Positions 36,167-43,917 of a stretch of 64,000 bases of DNA are shown piece by piece (the stretch's first letter is position 1; every line of letters begins with the position of its first letter). Origin of the DNA: an uncultured Verrucomicrobiota bacterium. Lineage in GTDB: Bacteria; Verrucomicrobiota; Verrucomicrobiia; Opitutales; Opitutaceae. Location: the NCBI GenBank assembly GCA_903898675.1, contig CAIUGM010000008.1, positions 1 through 64,000 on the forward strand. The letters are read 5' to 3'. The notes below the pieces were generated by a model. That model worked only from the letters and a program-made list of their open reading frames with translations. It made no database searches and was not told the DNA's origin. Both the position numbers and the translations under genes were made by a program.

Positions 36167-36541
36167 ATGCCCAAGACGCCGAAGCCCGACACCCAGTTTG
36201 AGATCGATTTTTTTGAGGCGGTCCACCGCCGCTGCCCGAGCTACGTCGACGTCGTCGGCCTCCTCGGCGCCCTGTACACCAAGGCCGGCCGCATCGCCGA
36301 CGGCCTCAAGATGGACCGCAAGCTGGTGCGCCTCGACCCGGAGAATCCCACGGCCCACTACAACCTCGCCTGCAGCCTCGCCCTCAGCAAGAAGCGCCCG
36401 GACGCGCTGCGCTCCCTCCGCAAGGCCCTGTCCCTCGGCTACGATGACCTCGACTGGATGGAACAGGACCCCGACCTCGAGATGCTCAAGCAGGACCCCG
36501 AGTTCCGCCAGTTGCTGAGCCAGCTGAAACCGCAGAGCTGA
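36167..36541 (+). CDS. Short tetratricopeptide-repeat protein
   Basis: The 124-residue protein starts MPKTPKPDTQFEIDFFEAVH. It holds a TPR-type array, GLLGALYTKAGRIADGLKMD then ENPTAHYNLACSLALSKK and a half repeat ending RSLRKALSLGYDD. It starts right after the Fur stop (one base apart), so the two are probably cotranscribed. It is a protein-interaction adaptor of unknown partner. Confidence 0.85.
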   Translation: MPKTPKPDTQFEIDFFEAVHRRCPSYVDVVGLLGALYTKAGRIADGLKMDRKLVRLDPENPTAHYNLACSLALSKKRPDALRSLRKALSLGYDDLDWMEQDPDLEMLKQDPEFRQLLSQLKPQS

Positions 36542-36560
36542 GCGGAGACAGGGAGTTTTG

Positions 36561-36590
36561 AACCACGGATTTCACGAATGGACACCGATA
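36561..36590. repeat. CACGGA-family repeat fragment
   Basis: AACCACGGATTTCACGAATG followed by GACACCGATA, with a possible right arm GGATGAAATCCGTGGCCAA at about 36692-36710. A GTAGGGGCGCAG palindrome sits between the two arms, as if inserted into this repeat. Confidence 0.6.
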
Positions 36591-36608
36591 ACGGCATGGC
36601 TGTCTGTG

Positions 36609-36681
36609 GTAGGGGCGCAGGCTTGCTGCGCCCTCGAATGCGATATCACCCGCGCAGGGCGCAGCAAGTCTGCGCCCCTAC
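36609..36681. repeat. Palindromic repeat, GTAGGGGCGCAG family, copy 2
   Basis: Two 25-base arms (36609-36633 and 36657-36681) differ from perfect pairing at one position. The loop is 23 bases. It lies upstream of the epimerase gene at 36742. Confidence 0.92.
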
Positions 36682-36741
36682 CCAAGGCTCATGGATGAAA
36701 TCCGTGGCCAATTCCCTTCGAGTCAGTTGAACTGAGTCCCC

Positions 36742-37713
36742 ATGTCCACGTACCTCGTCACCGGTGCCGCCGGCTTCATTGCCGCCCGCACCACCCATCT
36801 GTTGCTCGACGCCGGCCATACGGTAGTCGGCGTGGACAACCTCAACGACTACTACGACGTCCGCCTGAAGGAACACCGGCTGGCCGCGCTCCTGGCGCGC
36901 CCGAACTTCACCTTTGCCCGGCTCGACATCGAGGAACTGGCGGCGCTCGAGCCGCTGTTCCAGCAGCACAGGTTCGACGCCGTCCTGAACCTCGCGGCGC
37001 GCGCCGGCGTGCGCTACAGCCTGGAAAATCCGTTTGTCTACCTCGCCACGAACGCGGTCGGCACGCTCAACCTGCTCGAGCTGATGCGCCGCCACGGTGT
37101 GAAAAAGCATGTGCTGGCCTCCAGTTCGTCGCTCTATGCCGGCCAGAAGATGCCGTTCACCGAGGACCTGCCCGTGAACACGCCGATCTCCCCCTACGCC
37201 GCCTCGAAGAAGGCCGCCGAGGTCATGGCCTACACCTACCACAGCCTTTACGGCATCGACTCGAGCGTGCTGCGCTTCTTCACGGTCTACGGCCCCGCCT
37301 CGCGGCCCGACATGGCGCAGTTGCGGTTTATCAAGGCGATCGACCTGGGCCAGCCGATCGAGCTGTTTGGCGACGGCACGCAGGCGCGCGACTTCACCTA
37401 CGTCGATGACATCGCCCGCGGTGTCATTGCCGCCCTGCAGCCCCTCGGCTACGAGATCATCAACCTGGGTGGCGGGCGCAACCCGGTGACCCTGACTACG
37501 CTGATCGAAAAGATCGAAGCGCTGCTGGGCAAGACCGCCCGCTACGACCGGAAGCCCTTCCACGTCGCCGACATCAAGGAAACGTGGGCCGATATCTCGA
37601 AGGCCGAGCGCCGGCTCGGCTGGAAACCCCGCACCACCCTCGACGAGGGCCTGCGGCTCAGCGTGGAGTGGTACCGGGCCAACCGGGAGTGGGTGAAGGA
37701 CCTCAAGGGGTGA
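36742..37713 (+). CDS. NAD-dependent UDP-sugar epimerase (UDP-glucuronate 4-epimerase-like)
   Basis: This is a 323-residue extended short-chain dehydrogenase. TGAAGFIAARTTHLL is the NAD-binding motif, and VDNLNDYYDVRLKE is characteristic of UDP-glucuronate 4-epimerases, as are LAARAGVRYS and FFTVYGPASRPDMA. SSSSLYAG with YAASKKAAE supplies the catalytic Tyr and Lys. It is the normal length of the family. The product would feed galacturonate-type sugars to surface glycans. It stands alone between two GTAGGGGCGCAG palindromes. Confidence 0.9.
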   Translation: MSTYLVTGAAGFIAARTTHLLLDAGHTVVGVDNLNDYYDVRLKEHRLAALLARPNFTFARLDIEELAALEPLFQQHRFDAVLNLAARAGVRYSLENPFVYLATNAVGTLNLLELMRRHGVKKHVLASSSSLYAGQKMPFTEDLPVNTPISPYAASKKAAEVMAYTYHSLYGIDSSVLRFFTVYGPASRPDMAQLRFIKAIDLGQPIELFGDGTQARDFTYVDDIARGVIAALQPLGYEIINLGGGRNPVTLTTLIEKIEALLGKTARYDRKPFHVADIKETWADISKAERRLGWKPRTTLDEGLRLSVEWYRANREWVKDLKG

Positions 37714-37724
37714 GGCACTCCCGG

Positions 37725-37797
37725 GTAGGGGCGCAGACTTGCTGCGCCCTTCGTGCGCGTCATCACGAGCGAGGGCGCAGCAAGTCTGCGCCCCTAC
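37725..37797. repeat. Palindromic repeat, GTAGGGGCGCAG family, copy 3
   Basis: Two 25-base arms (37725-37749 and 37773-37797) are perfect reverse complements with a 23-base loop. It lies 11 bases after the epimerase stop and 41 bases from the M23 gene end. Copies 2 and 3 flank the epimerase gene about 1.1 kb apart. Confidence 0.95.
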
Positions 37798-37838
37798 CCG
37801 CTGAGTGCGGAGCTCGTCAGGCGGAGCCAGAACGCCAC

Positions 37839-38885
37839 CTACCGCAACCCGAACACCTGCTGCAGCATTTCCTGCAGGTCCGAACCGGGTATATTGGAAG
37901 CGCCGCGGGATTTCACGAGCGACTTGCAGCGGTAGGCGCGGACCGCGGCGGAATCGTACGACACGATCTGCGCCGTGTTGGGCCGCAGCCCGGCCACGTC
38001 CATCGGACTGAGCGGCGTCCACGCAAATGGCACGCCGGTCGAATTACAGTCGATTTCCCAGCCCGCCACGAGTCCGGCCGGCAGCGGTTTGCGGAGCAGC
38101 GCGGGATAGCGCGTGATGAAATCGGGCACGCGGCTCGTCGCCACGCGGACCCGCACCACCATGCGCAGCTGGTCGAAGTACTGCTGGAAATTGTCCACCT
38201 TGCGCGCCCGCCACTGGTTGAGGAAGTCCAGCGGATCGATGCCCATCAGGTTCATCCCGTTCCACAGGCCGTGTTCGTTGGTGCTGCCGAACTTTTTCCA
38301 ATTATACCACGCCGCAAAATCCTGCGTGACCATGAGCCCGATCTCGAAATGCATGTGCGCCCGGTCGCGCGGAATACCGCCGCCGCCCGCGGTGTGGCCC
38401 ATGGTGGCGATCACCTGGCCGCGCCGGACCATCACCCCGGGCATGATGCCCGGCTCGATCCGCGAAAGGTGCGCGTAAAGCGTGTACACGGCCGGGCTCA
38501 TCCCCGTGTGCTCGATCACGATGTAACGGCCGTAATTGCTCTCCCCCGCCCCGGTGTTCACGTGCCGGATGACGCCATCCATGGCCGCGGTGATCTTGTC
38601 GAGCGGCTCGCCCCGGCCGTCGCGGGAGACCGGGCGGATATCGAGCCCCTCGTGGAATTGGGTGCCATGACTACGCACGCAGCCAAAGAGCCCGGATTCG
38701 GGATCGCCCGAAACCGTCGGCTGGACCCAGGCGTCGAACCCTCGCCCCTCCTCCCAGGCGCGGTTGGGCGTCGGCCATTGGATGTCGACCCGCTGGGCCT
38801 GGGCGGAACCGGCGGCCAGTAAAATAATCACCAGCAGGGCCGCGAACCAGGAACGCCTGCCCGGCCGGGGGGACAACCGCGACAT
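37839..38885 (-). CDS. Secreted M23 family metallopeptidase
   Basis: The peptidase starts at the Met of MSRLSPRPGRRSW, followed by a clean Sec signal (LLVIILLAAGSAQA). The frame is open to 38954, where ATGA overlaps the hemW stop. That start would add 23 residues before the signal and is the alternative. The M23 (LytM) zinc motifs are HEGLDIRPV (family HxGxD) and HMHFEIGL (family HxH). The central YIVIEHTGMSPAVYTLYAHL is also conserved. M23 enzymes cut peptidoglycan cross-bridges, or act as inactive activators of other amidases. The zinc ligands are present, so it is probably active. Confidence 0.9.
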   Translation of the reverse strand: MSRLSPRPGRRSWFAALLVIILLAAGSAQAQRVDIQWPTPNRAWEEGRGFDAWVQPTVSGDPESGLFGCVRSHGTQFHEGLDIRPVSRDGRGEPLDKITAAMDGVIRHVNTGAGESNYGRYIVIEHTGMSPAVYTLYAHLSRIEPGIMPGVMVRRGQVIATMGHTAGGGGIPRDRAHMHFEIGLMVTQDFAAWYNWKKFGSTNEHGLWNGMNLMGIDPLDFLNQWRARKVDNFQQYFDQLRMVVRVRVATSRVPDFITRYPALLRKPLPAGLVAGWEIDCNSTGVPFAWTPLSPMDVAGLRPNTAQIVSYDSAAVRAYRCKSLVKSRGASNIPGSDLQEMLQQVFGLR

Positions 38886-38950
38886 GCTTTCGGCGAAGCG
38901 GTCGGAGCGCGGGCTCAATCCGATCGGACAACTCTGCGTGGATACCTGGT

Positions 38951-40168
38951 TCATTTCACCGCCACCTTTGCGGGGGTTTCAAAAGCCTCAAGGATTTCCG
39001 CTCCGATCGCGTCGGCCACCAGCCGGCCGCGCACCGTCAGGCTGATCCGGCCCTCGGGGGTCGCCTCGATCAGCCCCTCAAACAGCAGCCGCGGCCAGAG
39101 ATCCAGCGCCGCCGACCAGTGCGGCGAGGGAAAACGTTTCTGTAATTGCGGGAGTGACACGCCCTCGTTCATGCGCAGGCCGAAAATGACCGAGTCGGCG
39201 GCAAGGAGATCGTTGGTGAGCGCGACCCGGTCGGCCGTGGCGCGACGCCCGGCGGCAATGTCGTCCAGCCAGCGGGCGAGGTCCGGCGGATTGCTGCTCC
39301 GCCAACCACCCTGCTGCGAGGCGGCCGAGGGCCCGAGACCGACCCACTCGTGCATGCGCCAGGTGTTGAGGTTGTGCCGGCTGGAGTGACCCGGCCGCGC
39401 GAAATTGGAAACCTCGTACTGCGCGTAGCCGGCCGTGGCCAGATAGGCCCAGGTATCGCGGTAGAAGGCCGCCTCCTTGTCCACATCGAGCTTCACCTTG
39501 CCTTGCGAGAGCTTCACCCACAGCGCCGTGTCTTCCTCAAAAGTCAGGCAGTAGGTCGAGAGATGGTCGGGCGCCAGCCGCATCGCCTCGTCAAGATCCG
39601 CCTGCCATTGCGCCGGGGTCTGGTTCGGCAGGGCGAACATGAGGTCGAGGTTCACGCTCTGGAAGTCATGCGCGCGGATCAGATCGTAGGCCCGGTAAAT
39701 CTGCGCGGGCGTGTGCTGCCGGCCAAGCGCATCGAGCATGCCCTCGCTGAAACTCTGCACCCCCATTGAAATCCGGGTGACGCCGAGGGCCTTGAGCACG
39801 GCCAGACGGTCGGCCGTGACGGTGGCCGGGGCGAGTTCGACGGACCATTCGTCCGGCTGGCCCTGGCTGTGGCGCAGCATGGCCCGGCCCAGTTGTTCGA
39901 TTTCGGCCGGACGCAGCAGTCCGGGAGTGCCGCCGCCCCAGAAAGCGGTCGCAACCCGGCGGGGTGCAGCCCCGCCGGCCGCGGCATGGGTCCAGTCGAC
40001 CAATGCTGCTTCGGCTTCCACGGCATCAAGATATCGCCGCACGGCGTCGCCCTTCGGCACCGTTTGATAGAACGCGCAAAAATCACACGTCGTCGCGCAG
40101 AAGGGCACATGGATATAGACGCCAAGTGGCGCCTGCGCTTTTTCTTGCCCTGAGGGGAACCCGGCCAT
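38951..40168 (-). CDS. hemW: Radical-SAM heme chaperone HemW
   Basis: HemW is a radical-SAM protein, related to HemN, that handles heme insertion rather than coproporphyrinogen oxidation. The Met of MAGFPSGQE was chosen (405 residues). The cluster motif is CATTCDFCAFYQ (CX3CX2C), followed by FWGGGTPGLL and ISMGVQSFSEGMLDALGR. YEVSNFARPGHSSRHNLNTW is conserved in HemW. The stop overlaps the possible first start of the M23 gene by four bases, so the two are likely cotranscribed. Confidence 0.92.
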   Translation of the reverse strand: MAGFPSGQEKAQAPLGVYIHVPFCATTCDFCAFYQTVPKGDAVRRYLDAVEAEAALVDWTHAAAGGAAPRRVATAFWGGGTPGLLRPAEIEQLGRAMLRHSQGQPDEWSVELAPATVTADRLAVLKALGVTRISMGVQSFSEGMLDALGRQHTPAQIYRAYDLIRAHDFQSVNLDLMFALPNQTPAQWQADLDEAMRLAPDHLSTYCLTFEEDTALWVKLSQGKVKLDVDKEAAFYRDTWAYLATAGYAQYEVSNFARPGHSSRHNLNTWRMHEWVGLGPSAASQQGGWRSSNPPDLARWLDDIAAGRRATADRVALTNDLLAADSVIFGLRMNEGVSLPQLQKRFPSPHWSAALDLWPRLLFEGLIEATPEGRISLTVRGRLVADAIGAEILEAFETPAKVAVK

Positions 40169-40230
40169 TATGAAAGTTGTCAATTTACGAGCTGCCAACA
40201 GCCTACGCGGCCTCGACAGTCATTTATCCA

Positions 40231-41148
40231 ATGCAAAAGACTCCCATCCTTCACGCGAGCAGAATTTTTTCGGCCATCGCCGCAGCCCTCGTGCTGCTGG
40301 TTCTGACCGGCTGTAACTTCACGATCACGAACCTGACGCCCGACACGGTCCCCGCGAATCCCTCCCAGATCTACACGGTCACGGCGAGCTTCCGCTCGGA
40401 AACCAACCGGGTGGTGACGTCCAGCATTCATCCCCGCATTGTCATCGACGGCCAGAGCTTCCCGATGACCAAGTCGTCCGTGCGCGGTGACGTCTGGGAA
40501 TTCGACTACTCCCTGCCCGCCGGCCGCGCGTCGGCCTCCTATTATTTTATCTGCGACTACCTGATGGAGAATCAGGTCGGCAACACGCCGGTCGAGGCCT
40601 ACTCCGAACTGCAGACGATGAAGATCGTCGGCCGCTACGTGATCCGTTCTGAGGCCACCCGCGCCCCGGTCGGCTCAAGGGTCAGCGTGCTCGGTGCCGG
40701 CTTCACCACGTCGGACATCGTTTACTTCGACCAGACCCCCACCCGCACCGTTTTCGAGTCGCCGAGCTCGTTGAGCTTCTTCGTCCCGGCGGTTGACCCG
40801 GGCCGCAACTACAAGCTCAGCGTCGCGGGCTCCGGCGCCAGCCTCGACGTCGGCTCATTCCGCGTCGACGCCATCAGCTTCCAGGTAACGCCTTCCGCCC
40901 TTGCCCTCCGGCAGGGTGATCAGCAGGCCCTGACCTTCACCATCCCGACCCCGGCGCCCGCCGGCGGCATGCTGATTGATGTCACCACCGATGTCCCCGA
41001 GAGCATCATCATGCCCGAGGTGATGGTGCAGGCCGGCCAGACCAGCGTCACCATCCCGGTCCAGGGCGGCAAGCCCGGCACCGGCTCGCTGTTCTTCAAG
41101 AGCAGCGCCGGCGACTCGTCCGTCGCCATCACGGTCACGGCCAAGTAA
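40231..41148 (+). CDS. Hypothetical lipoprotein with IPT/TIG-like domain
   Basis: The 305-residue protein has a lipoprotein signal with lipobox VLTGC (MQKTPILHASRIFSAIAAAL, LVLLVLTGCNF). The mature protein is beta-rich. A central IPT/TIG-like segment (APVGSRVSVLGAGFTTSD, SLSFFVPAVDPGRNYKLSV) is followed by a segment like Calx-beta or cadherin-type adhesion domains (TIPTPAPAGGMLIDV). A strong terminator follows. It is probably a surface or periplasmic lipoprotein of unknown binding partner. Confidence 0.82.
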   Translation: MQKTPILHASRIFSAIAAALVLLVLTGCNFTITNLTPDTVPANPSQIYTVTASFRSETNRVVTSSIHPRIVIDGQSFPMTKSSVRGDVWEFDYSLPAGRASASYYFICDYLMENQVGNTPVEAYSELQTMKIVGRYVIRSEATRAPVGSRVSVLGAGFTTSDIVYFDQTPTRTVFESPSSLSFFVPAVDPGRNYKLSVAGSGASLDVGSFRVDAISFQVTPSALALRQGDQQALTFTIPTPAPAGGMLIDVTTDVPESIIMPEVMVQAGQTSVTIPVQGGKPGTGSLFFKSSAGDSSVAITVTAK

Positions 41149-41170
41149 GCTGACCTTAAGGTAAAATCCA

Positions 41171-41197
41171 AGGCGCGCCACGGCGCGCCTTTTTTTG
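41171..41197 (+). terminator. Rho-independent terminator
   Basis: Stem AGGCGCGC at 41171-41178 and GCGCGCCT at 41183-41190 with a 4-base loop, then seven T. It ends the lipoprotein gene 23 bases before. Confidence 0.9.
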
Positions 41198-41324
41198 CGT
41201 CGGTGTACTTCCCGATGATAGCGCGGCCCCGTAACTGGACCTACGATGCAGCTCTGCAACCACCCAAGGCCCGGCGTTTCGGGTTGGTTTTGCCGCGGAG
41301 ACCGCCAAGCATGCGAATACCTTC

Positions 41325-42194
41325 ATGCCCACCGAGCCCGCCCAGCAAATCCTCGCCGCTTTCGAAATCGGCCTGCTGCTCGCCGGTGCTTTGCTGGTGC
41401 TCCGGCTGGGGTTGAACCCCGGTCAGCGCGCCCGGTGGCTCGGGACCAACCGGCTGCCAGCCTGGCCGCTGGCGCCGTTTGAGTTTGTCACCCTGGTGCT
41501 GCTGGTTTTGGGCGGCGGCGTTTTCCTGCAGGCCACTGTCCGCATTTTATTCGGCAGCGCGGTCAGCCACGCGGCGGACAAGGCCGGCCTGGAAGTGTTT
41601 CTCTACGGCACCGGTTTCCACGCCGGCGCCTTGCTGGGCTGGGGTGCGTTTCCGGTCCTGCGCAGGTACTGGTATGCCGATGCCGGGGCCTCGCCGCCAC
41701 CGCCGCCAGCCAACGTCACCGCCAGCCTGCCCTGGCCCAAGGTCCTGCTCTACGGTACGGTCACCGTGCTGATGGTCTTCCCTCTGCTTGTCCTGATCAA
41801 TCTGGGCTGGCTGGCCCTGTTGCATCGACTGGGTCTGCCGGACGAGCCGCAGGACCTGATTGCGATCTTCGCCCACACCAAGTCGCCGCTGGTCATCGCC
41901 GGTCTGCTGCTGGTGGCGTGCGTGGTCGCACCGCTGAACGAGGAGCTGCTTTTCCGGGCAGGCCTGTACCGTTTCTGCCGGCAGCGGCTCACCCGCGGCT
42001 GGTCGCTCCTGATCTGCGGCGTCCTGTTCGGGGCCGTGCATTTCAACCTCGCGGGCTTTGTCCCCCTGGCCCTGCTCGGCGCCTGGCTGGCCCTGGCGTA
42101 CGAGGCCACGGGCGACATCCGGGTCGCCGTGACCGCCCACGCCCTGTTCAACCTGATCAACACCATCTTTGTGTTTTCCGGTCTCGGGCAGTAA
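41325..42194 (+). CDS. CPBP family intramembrane metalloprotease
   Basis: The 289-residue protein has about eight hydrophobic segments. The CPBP/ABI motifs are PLNEELLFRAGLYRF (E206, E207, R211), FGAVHFNLAGF (H239) and VTAHALFNLINT (H272, N276). These are the conserved metal-site residues of the Rce1-like family. Roles range from prenyl-protein-type cleavage to bacteriocin immunity, and here none can be assigned. thiL starts 4 bases after its stop. Confidence 0.88.
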   Translation: MPTEPAQQILAAFEIGLLLAGALLVLRLGLNPGQRARWLGTNRLPAWPLAPFEFVTLVLLVLGGGVFLQATVRILFGSAVSHAADKAGLEVFLYGTGFHAGALLGWGAFPVLRRYWYADAGASPPPPPANVTASLPWPKVLLYGTVTVLMVFPLLVLINLGWLALLHRLGLPDEPQDLIAIFAHTKSPLVIAGLLLVACVVAPLNEELLFRAGLYRFCRQRLTRGWSLLICGVLFGAVHFNLAGFVPLALLGAWLALAYEATGDIRVAVTAHALFNLINTIFVFSGLGQ

Positions 42195-42197
42195 GCC

Positions 42198-43157
42198 ATG
42201 ACCCCCTTCACGCCAGTCCGCGCCCAATCGGTCCTCGCGCAGGGCGAGCAGCGCCTCATTGCCGGCATCCGGCGGTGGCTGGGGAGCGCCTCGCCGAAAT
42301 CACCGTTCGGCATCGGCGACGACTGCGCGGTGATTCCCCCGACGAAAAACCACCAGCTCGTCACGACCGACCCGGTGATTTACGGCCGGCATTTTGACGC
42401 GACCGTGCCGCCGCGGGCGGTCGGGGCCAAGTTGCTCAAGCGCAACCTGAGCGATATCGCCGCGATGGGCGGCAAGCCGGTGGCTGCCGTTGTTGCCCTC
42501 GCGCTCGCGCCCGAGACCAGCGTCGCGTGGCTGCGCGGATTTTATCTCGGGCTCGCCGCGTGTGCCCGGCGGTACGGGGTCAAGATTGTCGGCGGCGACA
42601 TCACCCAGGGACCCGCGGGATTCGTGGGCGCGTTCCTGACCCTGCACGGCGAATCCACCGGCCGGCGGGTGATCACCCGCGCCGGGGCGCGCGCCGGCGA
42701 CCAGATCTATGTGACCGGCACCCTCGGCGGCAGCCTGCTCCGGCACCACTACAACTTTGTCCCGCGGCTCGCCGAGGGCGCGTGGCTGGGCGGCCGGGCG
42801 GAAGTCCGCGCGATGATGGATGTGAGCGATGGGCTCGCCAAGGATCTCGGCGCGCTCACCACCGCCGGCCTGGCGCCGGACCTCACGGCCCAGGCCATCC
42901 CGATCAGCGCCGCCGCCCGCCGGCGCGCGCGGCAGACCGGGCAAAGCCCGCTGTTCCATGCCTTGTGCGACGGCGAAGACTACGAGTTGCTGATCGTACT
43001 GCGCGGTCGCGCGGACCGGGACAGCTTTGAGCGCGGCTGGCACAAGCGCTTCCCGCGGGTGCGCCTGTCGCACGTCGGGCGTTTTGTGCGCCGGGGCCAG
43101 GCGACCGCCGGCGCGCTGCACCTGGCAGATTACCACGGCTACGAACACCTGCGATAA
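42198..43157 (+). CDS. thiL: Thiamine-monophosphate kinase
   Basis: ThiL phosphorylates thiamine monophosphate to the diphosphate cofactor. The 319-residue protein has FGIGDDCAVIPP (metal-binding Asp pair), LLKRNLSDIAAMGGKP, KIVGGDITQGP and VTGTLGGS. MMDVSDGLAKDLGALT and DGEDYELLI are further family motifs. The length is normal. It starts right after the CPBP gene and probably shares its transcript. Confidence 0.95.
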   Translation: MTPFTPVRAQSVLAQGEQRLIAGIRRWLGSASPKSPFGIGDDCAVIPPTKNHQLVTTDPVIYGRHFDATVPPRAVGAKLLKRNLSDIAAMGGKPVAAVVALALAPETSVAWLRGFYLGLAACARRYGVKIVGGDITQGPAGFVGAFLTLHGESTGRRVITRAGARAGDQIYVTGTLGGSLLRHHYNFVPRLAEGAWLGGRAEVRAMMDVSDGLAKDLGALTTAGLAPDLTAQAIPISAAARRRARQTGQSPLFHALCDGEDYELLIVLRGRADRDSFERGWHKRFPRVRLSHVGRFVRRGQATAGALHLADYHGYEHLR

Positions 43158-43182
43158 GTGAATACCGGGAGAACCCAATGAC

Positions 43183-43280
43183 CGTGAAAAACACCAGAAA
43201 CCCCAATAGGCTGGGCAGCTCTTCTGGAGTGGTTGAGCCAATCCTTGGGGTTTTGCGTTCTTGGTGTTTTTCGTGGCCAA
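43183..43280. repeat. Palindromic repeat, TTCGTGG family, copy 3
   Basis: The left arm CCGTGAAAAACACCAGAAAC followed by CCCAATAGG and the right arm CCTTGGGGTTTTGCGTTCTT followed by GGTGTTTTTCGTGG are imperfect reverse complements. The element lies between thiL and tsaE, and its right half reads through as an upstream extension of the tsaE frame. Confidence 0.7.
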
Positions 43281-43332
43281 ACCCAGGCTGGATTCCTTAC
43301 CGGCCATTCCCCGCCGGCCATTCCGACCCAGC

Positions 43333-43782
43333 ATGACCATCGTCAGCAGACTCAAGCAGGGCATCACGACCGAATCGGCCGAGCAGACGCGCGCCCTGGC
43401 GGCCGAGCTCGCGGCGGCGCTGCCCCCGGAGGCAACCGTCGCCCTGCATGGTGACATGGGCGTGGGCAAGACGACCTTCGTGCAAGGTCTGGCCCACGGC
43501 CTCGGGGTGACCGAGCGGGTGACGAGTCCCACCTTTGCCATCTATTCGGTGCATCACGGCCGCAACCGGCGGTTGATCCACCTTGATGCCTACCGCCTGG
43601 AAAACGAACACCAGATCGAAGCCCTGCTATTGGAGGAATTTCTGGTGAAGCCCTACTGTCTCGCCATCGAATGGCCGGAGAAGATCGGGGCATGGCTGCC
43701 GGCGGGGACGATCCATCTGGATTTATCCATTGTCGGTGGCGATGGATTGGCAACGGACCGCCATCGGGTGCAGTGGCGCTAA
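43333..43782 (+). CDS. tsaE: tRNA threonylcarbamoyladenosine biosynthesis ATPase TsaE
   Basis: TsaE is the ATPase that cycles the TsaB-TsaD complex making t6A37 in tRNAs. The Met of MTIVSRLKQ gives 149 residues, the normal length. The Walker A motif is GDMGVGKTTF (about 40-49), followed by QGLAHGLGV, VTSPTFAIYSVH and LIHLDAYRLEN. AIEWPEKIG matches the family EWxEr motif. TsaB and TsaD genes are not in the window. Confidence 0.94.
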   Translation: MTIVSRLKQGITTESAEQTRALAAELAAALPPEATVALHGDMGVGKTTFVQGLAHGLGVTERVTSPTFAIYSVHHGRNRRLIHLDAYRLENEHQIEALLLEEFLVKPYCLAIEWPEKIGAWLPAGTIHLDLSIVGGDGLATDRHRVQWR

Positions 43783-43878
43783 TCACTGCGGTAGGACCGG
43801 CGCTTGCCGCCGCGCCTTGCCTGGTCGACGGACGGCAGCCCAACTGGTGAACGGGGCAGATCGCCCACTTTCATCAGC

Positions 43879-43909
43879 CAAAAAAAGCCCGCTCGAATTG
43901 AGCGGGCTT
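43879..43909 (-). terminator. Rho-independent terminator for the minus-strand RG/EAPA-rich gene
   Basis: AAGCCCGCTC at 43885-43894 and GAGCGGGCTT at 43900-43909 form a 10-pair stem with a 5-base loop. Read on the minus strand it is followed by a T run (the A run at 43880-43886). It lies 8 bases after the stop of the gene ending at 43918. Confidence 0.88.
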
Positions 43910-43917
43910 GGAAAGAA

